NCBI GenBank assembly: GCA_024695545.1
Contig: JAILHZ010000195.1
Location: 1 to 6,780, forward strand
Origin: Clostridiales bacterium
GTDB taxonomy: Bacteria; Bacillota_A; Clostridia; Saccharofermentanales; Saccharofermentanaceae
DNA: 6,780 bases
Direction of reading: 5' to 3'
Below the pieces are notes generated by a model. The model worked only from the letters and a program-made list of their open reading frames with translations. It did not search any database and was not told the origin of the DNA. The first letter of the stretch is position 1. Each line of letters opens with the position of its first letter. Of the stretch, positions 1 to 5,795 are shown piece after piece. Both the position numbers and the translations under genes were made by a program.

Positions 1-332
1 GGAATGCGGAGTCTTGAAACATCGCCCTGAGTGACCATCATTCTGCCCTTATCGATCCAGGACTTGTTATATGCCGTCGCTTTTTTGACAGAGACTTCAG
101 AATAATCGATTGCCATGACATGGGAATTGGTATATTTCTTCACAAGTTCTCCGGCATTTCTTCCTCCGCCGCATCCGATATCCACGATCTCCTCCGGGGA
201 GAACCTCGGCAGATACGACATGCCCCAGTCCGCCATCTTGGCGTGACCACCGTTCATGCCGTTGACCATCATTTTCCCGAGGAATCCCTCCGGTTTTCTT
301 GTCTGATTAATGAATTTCTTAAAAAGTCCCAT
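1..332 (-). CDS. Class I SAM-dependent methyltransferase, N-terminal part (runs off left edge)
   Basis: Reading leftwards from an ATG at 330-332 gives 110 uninterrupted codons to the window edge, so the C-terminal part is missing. Residues 49-58 (IVDIGCGGGR) form the glycine-rich motif I of class I Rossmann-fold methyltransferases, which binds S-adenosylmethionine. D76 in MAIDYS is the expected acidic residue at the end of strand 2 that contacts the ribose. GDVSRLRI at 103-110 is the motif around strand 4. The start is fixed by a strong ribosome binding site, AAGGGGGAG at 339-347, six bases upstream. The first 45 residues are basic and methionine-rich, with no signal peptide, so the enzyme should be cytoplasmic. 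It lies 117 bp downstream of an ABC permease on the same strand but has its own promoter and two operators. The methyl acceptor is unknown: small molecule, lipid or quinone are all possible in this superfamily. The family call is secure; the substrate is not. Confidence 0.9.
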   Translation of the reverse strand, partial: MGLFKKFINQTRKPEGFLGKMMVNGMNGGHAKMADWGMSYLPRFSPEEIVDIGCGGGRNAGELVKKYTNSHVMAIDYSEVSVKKATAYNKSWIDKGRMMVTQGDVSRLRI

Positions 333-368
333 ATCTGACTCCCCCTTGCAAATAAGCTTAACCGAGTG

Positions 369-384
369 GTTAGCCTTCGCTAAC
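369..384. promoter_or_regulatory. Operator copy A (GTTAGC-N4-GCTAAC), downstream of the methyltransferase -10
   Basis: The sequence is GTTAGCCTTCGCTAAC, two perfect 6-bp inverted arms around a 4-bp centre, preceded by G. It lies over the expected transcription start of the methyltransferase gene. The length and symmetry fit a TetR-family dimer site. It is the most symmetric copy in the window. Confidence 0.75.
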
Positions 385-390
385 ATCAAA

Positions 391-419
391 AGGTTAATGT
401 ACGCTAACGCATTTGTCAA
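391..419 (-). promoter_or_regulatory. Promoter of the methyltransferase gene
   Basis: On the minus strand a perfect -35 box TTGACA (414-419) is followed, after 17 bases, by a poor -10 box TAACCT (391-396). The spacer is nearly filled by one palindromic operator (393-408), and a second operator (369-384) lies where transcription would start. The predicted leader is about 50 bases. The weak -10 next to a perfect -35 lowers confidence slightly, but the geometry and the operators agree with a repressed promoter. Confidence 0.6.
393..408. promoter_or_regulatory. Operator copy B (GTTA-N8-TAAC type), between -35 and -10 of the methyltransferase promoter
   Basis: The sequence is GTTAATGTACGCTAAC, a 16-bp imperfect palindrome preceded by G. 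It shares its length and outer half-sites with copies at 369-384, 3393-3408 and 5034-5049. It sits between the promoter boxes, where a bound dimer would block RNA polymerase. Its start lies 24 bp from that of copy A. Confidence 0.7.
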
Positions 420-449
420 TAGGGGATGTGCTTTTATATAAAAGACCTG

Positions 450-2672
450 TCACTCTCGATTCTTAAGGATCTCCGTCGGAGAGATCTTCTTGATTTTTCT
501 TACCAGAACCGTACTGATCATAAAGTAGATCAGGAGAACGCAGGAAGCGATCATAAGATACAGATACCATGGGTAGGACAGATTCATCGAGCAGGCCACA
601 TTGGCGATAAAACTAGGATAGATCGTATCGATGATCTTCTTCGCCAGAGGGAAGGCCAGGATTCCACCAATGATCACGACAAATGTATTGCCGTTTAAGT
701 AGAGTTTCCGGATCTCGCCGGGACGGTATCCGAAAATCTTGATAAGCGAGATACCCATCGCGGAACGGTCAATCATGACCGCCAGCATCAGATACATAAC
801 GACCATGAAGATTACGGCGCCGGCACTAAGGAGTGTTACCGTCAGAGGCATCATCGTGTCAATGAAAACCGAAGAGCTCCTCTTGATATCTTCTTTCGTA
901 GTTATCGAATACAGTTTCGCCTCATCAATCGGAAGCTCAGTGTCCGAATAGACTACATTGAAGTATCCTTCTTTCTCTCCGAAGAGATCACGCATGCTGT
1001 CTATATCCATAAAGATCGTAAAGCCGACAGAATACTCACTGATATCCGTGATCGTGAAGCAGTAATCCATATCTTCGGCTCCGTCCGTCAATATGATCTT
1101 GTCTCCGACCTTGTAGCCATAGCGCTGTACCAGAGAACGGTTCACCACACAGCGGCTCTTGCCCTTTTCCGGCTTCGCATCAAAATACCGGCTTTCACCG
1201 TCGATTCCGATCACAGACGTGTCAAGGGTATAGCCCAGGCAGTCAATAGAGAGTGTCTTTACAAATGTCGCCTCTCCGCCTTCCGGTGCCACTTCATCGG
1301 GGAATTTATATAAATACATATACTCATATTTCGTATCTTCCGTATTATTATCGCGTACCGCGCGGCAGAGCACAAAGGTGTTTATGCCTAATACAACGAC
1401 CATAAACGTGATGACCATACCGACGACGATCGTGATTGCCGAACGGCGCTCGCGAAGGAGCTGTCGGATACTGAAGGCCGTAGTGAAACGCTTACACTTC
1501 AGTTTTACCTGCTTATAGCTTCCCGCCGACTGTTCATTGCGAAGAAGTGAAAGCGCTGTGCGGGAAAGTCTCCGGTTTACTGTCCAAAGGTTGACAAGAG
1601 CACAGATCACCGGCGGAAGTGCAACTGCATAAAGGATCAGATAAAGCGGATACACAACCGGAAATTCCGGGATAGAGAAATACTCATAGGTCGAAAAGCT
1701 CATTACACCGATCCCCAAAGGAGAAAATGCAACGACTGCTCCTAGTATCCCTGCAATCAGGGCCGTGATCGTCGGCAGCAGCACGTAGTGAACAAGAAGA
1801 TTCCTTTTCTTCACACCGAGTGCATAGAGTGCACCGATGACCGGCTGCTCACGCTCGATCTGGTGTACGACAAATACCGAGATGACATAGGCAAAAAGCA
1901 TCAGCACGATTATGCCGGCAACCAGTCCCACCTTCTTATCCATGATCACATCGCCGGAAGCCGCCTCGATGCGGATGTTATCATCATAAGCAACAAATGA
2001 AGTAAGGTGCTGAATCTTTTCCTTCAGTTCATCAGAAGTACAGTTTCCCAGACGATAAGCGTAGGTATATGTCTGGACTTTGTTCGGAAGAGATCTGGTC
2101 AGGCTGTCATAACTAGCCTTTGTCACAAACATCAGTCCGAAGGACTCGCTATCAACTGCAGGAGTGGAAAACGTCCTCAGAACCTGATCATAGTCCGGAA
2201 CCGATCCGATTCCTACGACGGTAAAAGCACTTCCCTCCACGACTATGCTGTCGCCCAGAGAGATATCGTGTACACGGGCATATCCCTTTTCGATCACGGC
2301 TTCGTTCTCTGATGAAGGATGGCTTCCTTCATCAAGCATGATCAGATCGATCTTCTCTCTTTCAGAAAACACGCGGAGTTCCGATCCGTCACTCACTCTC
2401 AGATCGACCGAGAACATCCCCTCGATCTCAGTTCCATCCGAAGACAGTTCTTTTTGCATATCATCGGAAAGGGGAAGAAATACCGAGAACTGGCCGTCTT
2501 CGACATGGTTCTTTTCTTTCCATTTTTCCGTTCCCTGTATGACCATTTCAGAAGAGCCGACGATGCTGACTACAAGGTAGATTCCGAGAAAGATCATGAA
2601 TAATAATGCCAGGTATCTTCCGAAATTGACGCGGAGATCCCTTAATAATCTTCGATTTAACACACGATTCAT
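450..2672 (-). CDS. FtsX/MacB-type ABC transporter permease (exporter 1)
   Basis: This 740-residue membrane protein has two FtsX-type halves. Hydrophobic segments lie at about residues 20-38, 249-270, 295-318, 341-362, 410-435, 608-633, 660-680 and 702-724, giving eight predicted helices. A large extracytoplasmic domain follows helix 1 (about 40-245) and another follows helix 5 (about 437-605). Each half has the FtsX signature next to a helix: IGALYALGVKKRNLL at 279-293 and ISLIKIFGYRPGEIRKLYL at 641-659, the coupling segments expected to contact the ATPase. The C-terminal ISPTEILKNRE is typical of the family. The start ATG shares one base with the ATPase stop (TGATG), with GGAGG seven bases upstream, so translation is probably coupled. 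With the ATPase it should form a mechanotransmitting exporter or extracytoplasmic substrate-handling pump. It has eight rather than ten helices, so it is not a standard BceB. The substrate is unknown. Confidence 0.93.
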   Translation of the reverse strand: MNRVLNRRLLRDLRVNFGRYLALLFMIFLGIYLVVSIVGSSEMVIQGTEKWKEKNHVEDGQFSVFLPLSDDMQKELSSDGTEIEGMFSVDLRVSDGSELRVFSEREKIDLIMLDEGSHPSSENEAVIEKGYARVHDISLGDSIVVEGSAFTVVGIGSVPDYDQVLRTFSTPAVDSESFGLMFVTKASYDSLTRSLPNKVQTYTYAYRLGNCTSDELKEKIQHLTSFVAYDDNIRIEAASGDVIMDKKVGLVAGIIVLMLFAYVISVFVVHQIEREQPVIGALYALGVKKRNLLVHYVLLPTITALIAGILGAVVAFSPLGIGVMSFSTYEYFSIPEFPVVYPLYLILYAVALPPVICALVNLWTVNRRLSRTALSLLRNEQSAGSYKQVKLKCKRFTTAFSIRQLLRERRSAITIVVGMVITFMVVVLGINTFVLCRAVRDNNTEDTKYEYMYLYKFPDEVAPEGGEATFVKTLSIDCLGYTLDTSVIGIDGESRYFDAKPEKGKSRCVVNRSLVQRYGYKVGDKIILTDGAEDMDYCFTITDISEYSVGFTIFMDIDSMRDLFGEKEGYFNVVYSDTELPIDEAKLYSITTKEDIKRSSSVFIDTMMPLTVTLLSAGAVIFMVVMYLMLAVMIDRSAMGISLIKIFGYRPGEIRKLYLNGNTFVVIIGGILAFPLAKKIIDTIYPSFIANVACSMNLSYPWYLYLMIASCVLLIYFMISTVLVRKIKKISPTEILKNRE

Positions 2673-3373
2673 CAGAGATCCTCCAATTCAGAAGCAGGTG
2701 TCCTGACTTCGTTTTCATAATCCTTCTTGATCTGTCCGTCTTTTAGATAAATGACTTTATGCACCATATTCTTGATCGAGTTATTGTGGGTAACGATCAG
2801 CATCGTGGTGTTATACTTGGCATTTACTTTTTCAAGAAGGACAAGAATGTCCCGAGAGGTCTTCGAATCGAGCGCTCCGGTCGGCTCATCGCAAAGAAGC
2901 AGCTTCGGATTCTTGATCAGGGCCCGGGCGATCGCACATCGCTGCTGCTGACCGCCACTGAGCTGCGCAGGGAACTTATTCTGATGCTCAGTAAGTCCCA
3001 GAGTGTCCAGCAGTTCGTCCATATCGAGCGGATCTTCAGCGATATGCTGGCAGATCTGGATGTTTTCTCTGACCGTAAGATTCGGTACCAGATTATAAAA
3101 CTGAAATACAAATCCCAGATTATCTCTTCTGTAGTCGGAAAGCTGTGCTGGCTTTAACCCGAAGATCTCTTTTCCTGCTACCTGTACAGAGCCGGAATCC
3201 ATGGTATCCAGCCCTCCGATACAGTTCAGAAGCGTCGATTTACCGGATCCGCTGGTCCCTTGAATTACGCACATCTGGCCTTTTTCGACTTCCGTGCTCA
3301 CTCCTTTTAACACTTCAATATAGCTTCCGTTCTCACCATAGCTTTTCTTCACATCTTTGATTGTAAGATACAT
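2672..3373 (-). CDS. ABC transporter ATP-binding protein, MacB/LolD-like (exporter 1)
   Basis: This is a complete 233-residue cytoplasmic ATPase with every hallmark motif: Walker A GTSGSGKST at 39-47, Q-loop Q91 within FVFQFYNL, signature LSGGQ at 138-142, Walker B LLLCDEP at 158-164 with catalytic E163, D-loop ALDS at 167-170 and the switch histidine H196. The length and the FQFYNLVPNLT block are typical of the MacB/LolD/FtsE/BceA group that pairs with FtsX-type permeases. The start ATG (3371-3373) has AGAAGGAGA eight to ten bases upstream. The gene overlaps the permease by one base, making a two-gene operon. A GTTAG-type operator lies 20 bp upstream of the start, over the expected transcription start, so the pump is probably repressed until induced. 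The partner and mechanism are secure. The transported compound is not known. Confidence 0.95.
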   Translation of the reverse strand: MYLTIKDVKKSYGENGSYIEVLKGVSTEVEKGQMCVIQGTSGSGKSTLLNCIGGLDTMDSGSVQVAGKEIFGLKPAQLSDYRRDNLGFVFQFYNLVPNLTVRENIQICQHIAEDPLDMDELLDTLGLTEHQNKFPAQLSGGQQQRCAIARALIKNPKLLLCDEPTGALDSKTSRDILVLLEKVNAKYNTTMLIVTHNNSIKNMVHKVIYLKDGQIKKDYENEVRTPASELEDL

Positions 3374-3392
3374 TTTCCCTTCTCCTTCTGAG

Positions 3393-3408
3393 GTTAGATA
3401 CTGCTAAC
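3393..3408. promoter_or_regulatory. Operator copy C (GTTAGA-N4-GCTAAC), upstream of ABC exporter 1
   Basis: The sequence is GTTAGATACTGCTAAC, with one more matching base on each side giving GGTTAG...CTAACC. It has the same 16-bp layout as copies A, B and D. It lies between a -10-like TATAAC (3414-3419) and the ATPase ribosome binding site, so a bound repressor would cover the transcription start. Confidence 0.75.
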
Positions 3409-3413
3409 CGCAT

Positions 3414-3442
3414 GTTATAAAAGTGCTTTTCGAAAAGAACCT
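3414..3442 (-). promoter_or_regulatory. Possible promoter of ABC exporter 1
   Basis: On the minus strand TATAAC (3414-3419) matches five of six bases of the -10 consensus. Seventeen bases upstream, 3437-3442 reads AGGTTC, which is a poor -35. The operator immediately downstream argues that a regulated start exists here. Read-through from TetR1, which ends at 3449, is an alternative or additional source of transcript. Confidence 0.4.
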
Positions 3443-3448
3443 GCATTA

Positions 3449-4066
3449 TTACTCTTTATCTTCGAGAATAAAGTTCGTCCATCCGATGATGAGGTGTTCC
3501 ATCGCCGGTTTCATGAATCGCAGGGCTTTCTTTTCATCCTTGACATGAGTCAGAAGATGAACGAAAGTCATGACCGAAAGATGCGACAGCCAGTGGACCA
3601 TCGCGCGGTTTGTCTGCTTGCCGGGAACGGATTTTCCGTATTCTTCCGCCACAGCACCAAACTGACTCTCGATCATCGAGATGATGTCCTCTACGGCATG
3701 TTCGTATTTCGAGCCGGTAGACTTAGAGATAAGAAGAACAACTGCATCATGGTTCTGGTAAAGAGCATGAATCAGCTCTTCAACAAACGGATCGTGATCG
3801 CCGGGCTTATGGACATACGTTGCCAGGTCTTCTTCCGAATCCTCAGCAAGGTGATGTGCGAGTGTCTGCATGACATTCTGATAGACATCGTCCACCAGTG
3901 CTGCGAACAGGTCTTCCTTGTCCTTGAAGAAGAAATAGACCGCGCCGGTCGTTACACCCGCCTGACTGCAGATCTGCCGTAAGGATGCGTTCTGAAAGCC
4001 CTTCTCCATAAATTCTTTCTTCGCGCAGGAAAGCAGTTTTTCTCTTGTCTCGCTGTCGTTTTTCAT
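3449..4066 (-). CDS. TetR/AcrR-family transcriptional regulator (TetR1)
   Basis: This 205-residue protein has the normal TetR length. Its N-terminal DNA-binding domain covers residues 7-55: the helix-turn-helix is SLRQICSQAGVTTGAVYFFF at about 28-47, followed by KDKEDLF, the classic TetR pattern. Residues 60-205 are a variable helical ligand-binding and dimerisation domain with no recognisable ligand signature. I chose the ATG at 4066 because GATGAGG lies about six bases upstream. Upstream TTG (4081) and ATG (4078) codons would add 4-5 residues, but the ribosome binding site overlaps them. A good promoter (TTGACA, 17 bp, TAAGAT) lies upstream with a 26-bp palindrome over its -10, indicating autorepression. 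It sits directly upstream of ABC exporter 1 on the same strand, so that pump is its likely target. Whether it binds the GTTAG-type operators is an inference. Confidence 0.92.
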   Translation of the reverse strand: MKNDSETREKLLSCAKKEFMEKGFQNASLRQICSQAGVTTGAVYFFFKDKEDLFAALVDDVYQNVMQTLAHHLAEDSEEDLATYVHKPGDHDPFVEELIHALYQNHDAVVLLISKSTGSKYEHAVEDIISMIESQFGAVAEEYGKSVPGKQTNRAMVHWLSHLSVMTFVHLLTHVKDEKKALRFMKPAMEHLIIGWTNFILEDKE

Positions 4067-4084
4067 GTTTTGCCTCATCAAAGT

Positions 4085-4120
4085 GCGTTATTAGATAACG
4101 CCGTTACGTAACACCGTTAT
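4085..4120. promoter_or_regulatory. Compound palindromic operator over the TetR1 promoter
   Basis: Two nested symmetric elements are seen. The first is a 26-bp palindrome at 4095-4120, centred on GTTACGTAAC (4103-4112), with outer arms ATAACG and CGTTAT; 22 of 26 positions are symmetric. The second overlaps it: GCGTTAT-TAG-ATAACGC at 4085-4101, with perfect 7-bp arms. The unit TAACGCCGTTACG is also repeated at 13-bp spacing as TAACACCGTTATC (4096-4108 and 4109-4121). The palindrome touches the -10 box and covers the transcription start. Several overlapping half-sites suggest more than one TetR dimer binds, most simply TetR1 on its own promoter. Confidence 0.7.
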
Positions 4121-4147
4121 CTTACGACCGAATATGAATTATGTCAA
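4119..4147 (-). promoter_or_regulatory. Promoter of TetR1
   Basis: On the minus strand a perfect -35 TTGACA (4142-4147) and a -10 TAAGAT (4119-4124) are separated by exactly 17 bases. This is one of the best sigma-A-like promoters in the window. Transcription would start near 4112, inside the palindrome, giving a leader of about 45 bases. Confidence 0.75.
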
Positions 4148-4156
4148 CGGGGATTT

Positions 4157-4837
4157 TTACTTTTCTCCGAAGAGCAGATCCTTTATGATCGCCATCGTCT
4201 TTCTTCGCATATATTCCTGATCGAGTGCATCATTAATGGGATGCATATATGTATGGCAGTAACACTCAAAGTAATTCAGTGCCATGCGGATATTCTCGGA
4301 AAGGTTCTCCTTCTGAGCTCCTTTAGCTATAAGTATCTCTTCGACCGTCGTATAAAACTTCTGCCAGAATGTATCTGAAACCGCTGCAATTTCCGCATCT
4401 GTGTGATACAACGCTTCCATTTCTTCATGGACTTCCCAGTTTCTTCTATGGTACTCCAAGATATAGTCCATGGTCTTTTCGGCAAAAGCATCAAAATCCA
4501 GGTCATTCTCCCCGGTCTCCGCCTCATGGTAAAACTTCTTGACATCATCTAACAGATGTTCTGCCGTCATATCCAGAGCTGTTATAAGGATATCCTTTTT
4601 ATCGCGGAAATAGTGATATACGATACCGGTAGATACTCCGGCTTCCTTCGCTATCTCATCAGCAGTCACATTATGGTAGCCTTTTTTCAGGATCAGTTCC
4701 CCACCGACCGTAAGGATACGAAGGCGGGTCTCAATAGAGCGTTTCTGCTTCGGAACCGCCATGGCCTTCCGGATATCTGAGTCTTGAGTCTTCCGGCTCA
4801 CCATAGAAGTTTTTTCTGTTTCTTTCTTCTTTGCCAT
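4157..4837 (-). CDS. TetR/AcrR-family transcriptional regulator (TetR2)
   Basis: This is a 226-residue regulator. A charged, lysine-rich, probably disordered extension (residues 1-34) precedes the TetR DNA-binding domain. The helix-turn-helix is VTADEIAKEAGVSTGIVYHY at 57-76, then FRDKKDIL, close to the family consensus. Residues 90-226 form the helical ligand and dimer domain, which is rich in Tyr, His and Trp (for example 186-200). I chose the ATG at 4835-4837 because AAGAGGTG lies about five bases upstream. A longer frame back to a TTG at 4927 would start inside an operator, and a shorter start at residue 26 has a poorly spaced ribosome site. It is divergent from ABC exporter 2, with two TTGAG-type palindromes between them, so exporter 2 and its own gene are the likely targets. 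It shares only the general TetR pattern with TetR1 and is not a recent duplicate. Confidence 0.92.
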   Translation of the reverse strand: MAKKKETEKTSMVSRKTQDSDIRKAMAVPKQKRSIETRLRILTVGGELILKKGYHNVTADEIAKEAGVSTGIVYHYFRDKKDILITALDMTAEHLLDDVKKFYHEAETGENDLDFDAFAEKTMDYILEYHRRNWEVHEEMEALYHTDAEIAAVSDTFWQKFYTTVEEILIAKGAQKENLSENIRMALNYFECYCHTYMHPINDALDQEYMRRKTMAIIKDLLFGEK

Positions 4838-4911
4838 TCTACACCTCTTGATACAAGTTTCCTTGTCCCCAGATTTATTAAACCACAAATCATCTGCCAT
4901 TACTACAAAAG

Positions 4912-4927
4912 TTGAGACATTACTCAA
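4912..4927. promoter_or_regulatory. TTGAG-type operator 1 in the divergent region
   Basis: The sequence is TTGAGACATTACTCAA, with 5-bp inverted arms and a 6-bp centre. It pairs with the copy at 4973-4988 and is on the TetR2 side. On the minus strand its edge reads TTGAGT (4922-4927), which could be a -35 box with TAGTAA (4900-4905) 16 bases downstream. That would be a weak TetR2 promoter with the operator built into it. The promoter reading is tentative. Confidence 0.65.
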
Positions 4928-4972
4928 TTTTTCACAAAATTCTCCATCATACTTTATTCATATTTCACAAAG

Positions 4973-4988
4973 TTGAGGTTTGTCTCAA
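4973..4988. promoter_or_regulatory. TTGAG-type operator 2, just upstream of the ABC exporter 2 promoter
   Basis: The sequence is TTGAGGTTTGTCTCAA. Its reverse complement aligns with operator 1 as TTGAGACA-N2-nCTCAA, so the two share inner bases as well as arms. It lies eight bases upstream of the -35 box of ABC exporter 2. The two copies are 61 bp apart, start to start, and occur nowhere else in the window. This points to the adjacent divergent regulator TetR2. Confidence 0.7.
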
Positions 4989-4996
4989 TTTTTCTA

Positions 4997-5026
4997 TTGA
5001 CCTATTTTCAGGAATAAGCGTAGAAT
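4997..5026 (+). promoter_or_regulatory. Promoter of ABC exporter 2
   Basis: A -35 box TTGACC (4997-5002) and a -10 box TAGAAT (5021-5026) are separated by 18 bases, each one mismatch from consensus. Transcription would start near 5033, giving a leader of about 55 bases. A TTGAG-type operator lies just upstream and a GTTAG-type operator just downstream. Confidence 0.75.
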
Positions 5027-5033
5027 GTCATTG

Positions 5034-5049
5034 GTTAGCTATCGCTTAC
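5034..5049. promoter_or_regulatory. Operator copy D (GTTAGC-N4-GCTTAC), at the ABC exporter 2 transcription start
   Basis: The sequence is GTTAGCTATCGCTTAC, preceded by G. It matches the 16-bp pattern of copies A-C with one arm mismatch (TTAC for TAAC). It begins seven bases after the -10 box, so a bound protein would cover the start site. Its position strengthens the call despite the mismatch. Confidence 0.6.
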
Positions 5050-5087
5050 TTCTAACACTTATTTCTATATATCTAAGGAGACTGAAT

Positions 5088-5795
5088 ATGGGAAAGACGA
5101 TCGTAGAATTCAAAAATGTAGTCAAACAATATGGCGAGGGCGAGGGCATCCAGCTTGCCAATAACGACGTCAATTTTACCATTGACGAAGGCGAGTTCGT
5201 CGTCATTCTGGGACAGTCCGGCGCGGGAAAATCTACTGTCCTGAATATGCTCGGAGGTATGGACACTCCTACATCCGGAACAGTCACCGTAGCAGGACAG
5301 CAAGTGTCCTCCATGAACGATAAGCAGCTCTCTGATTACCGCGCTACAACAATCGGCTTTATCTTCCAATTTTATAACCTCCTGCCTTCACTGACTGCCC
5401 TTGAAAATGTGGCTCTGGTGAAGAATATCGTCAAAGATGCAAGGGACCCCATGGAGATGCTTGAAGCTGTTGGTCTTTCTGACCACAAGGACAAGTTTCC
5501 CTCTCAGATGTCCGGCGGTGAACAACAGCGCATCTCCATCGCCCGAGCTCTTTGCAAGGATCCGAAGATCATCCTTGGCGATGAACCGACTGGAGCACTC
5601 GACTCCGAAACAGGCGTAATCGTTCTGGAGCTCCTCTCTGATCTATGCAGAAAACGCGGGAAAACCGTCGTCCTGGTCACTCACAATGCGGATATCGCAC
5701 GCTGTGCAGACAAGGTCATCCGCATGAAAAACGGGAAAGTCAGAGAGGTCCGTATCAACGAATCTCCTGTCTCTGTTCTGGAGGTGGAGTGGTAA
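5088..5795 (+). CDS. ABC transporter ATP-binding protein, MacB/LolD-like (exporter 2)
   Basis: This is a complete 235-residue cytoplasmic ATPase. It has Walker [10 protein letters not shown] at 42-50, Q-loop Q94 in FIFQFYNL, signature MSGGEQ at 141-146 (a minor variant of LSGGQ), Walker B IILGDEP at 161-167 with catalytic E166, D-loop ALDS at 170-173 and switch H199. It is a clear paralogue of exporter 1's ATPase: both share LSDYR, the FQFYNL block, DKFP/NKFP before the signature, and DEPTGALDS. The ATG at 5088 has AAGGAG (5075-5080) seven bases upstream. An in-frame ATG at 5025 lies in the -10 box and cannot be the start. The C-terminal codons contain GGAGG (5780-5784), which serves the overlapping permease gene. 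It powers the downstream FtsX-type permease; the substrate is unknown. The promoter carries both operator types. Confidence 0.95.
   Translation: MGKTIVEFKNVVKQYGEGEGIQLANNDVNFTIDEGEFVVILGQSGAGKSTVLNMLGGMDTPTSGTVTVAGQQVSSMNDKQLSDYRATTIGFIFQFYNLLPSLTALENVALVKNIVKDARDPMEMLEAVGLSDHKDKFPSQMSGGEQQRISIARALCKDPKIILGDEPTGALDSETGVIVLELLSDLCRKRGKTVVLVTHNADIARCADKVIRMKNGKVREVRINESPVSVLEVEW

Noticed and set aside
431..444. Perfect palindrome CTTTTATATAAAAG just after the exporter 1 permease stop
   Set aside because: It consists almost entirely of A and T, has no loop and no GC stem, so it is too weak to call an intrinsic terminator. It may be chance in AT-rich spacer.
468..486. Inverted repeat GATCTC...GAGATC followed by a T-rich stretch on the plus strand
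   Set aside because: It lies inside the permease coding region, and the T-rich side faces the plus strand where no gene ends.
1788..2603. Several plus-strand open frames of 70-111 codons antisense to the exporter 1 permease
   Set aside because: They overlap each other and a clear membrane protein gene, and lack recognisable motifs or upstream signals.
3426..3437. Perfect 12-bp palindrome CTTTTCGAAAAG after the TetR1 stop
   Set aside because: It is AT-rich with little stem strength and no following T-run on the minus strand, so it cannot be supported as a terminator. It is not related to the other operators.
3494..3982. A 162-codon plus-strand open frame antisense to TetR1
   Set aside because: It lies wholly inside a well-supported TetR gene, has no ribosome binding site or recognisable domain, and is explained by codon bias on the opposite strand.
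4853..4866. Inverted repeat ACAAG-N4-CTTGT upstream of the TetR2 start
   Set aside because: It is a single copy with only 5-bp arms and no match to the other sites. It could be an operator, but nothing supports that.
4838..4927. Longer TetR2 starting at a TTG at 4927
   Set aside because: The codon lies inside an operator, there is no good ribosome binding site there, and the added residues do not resemble a TetR N-terminus.
5025..5087. Upstream in-frame ATG (5025) as the start of the exporter 2 ATPase
   Set aside because: This ATG overlaps the -10 box and would lie upstream of the predicted transcript. The ATG at 5088 has an AAGGAG at ideal spacing and matches family start positions.
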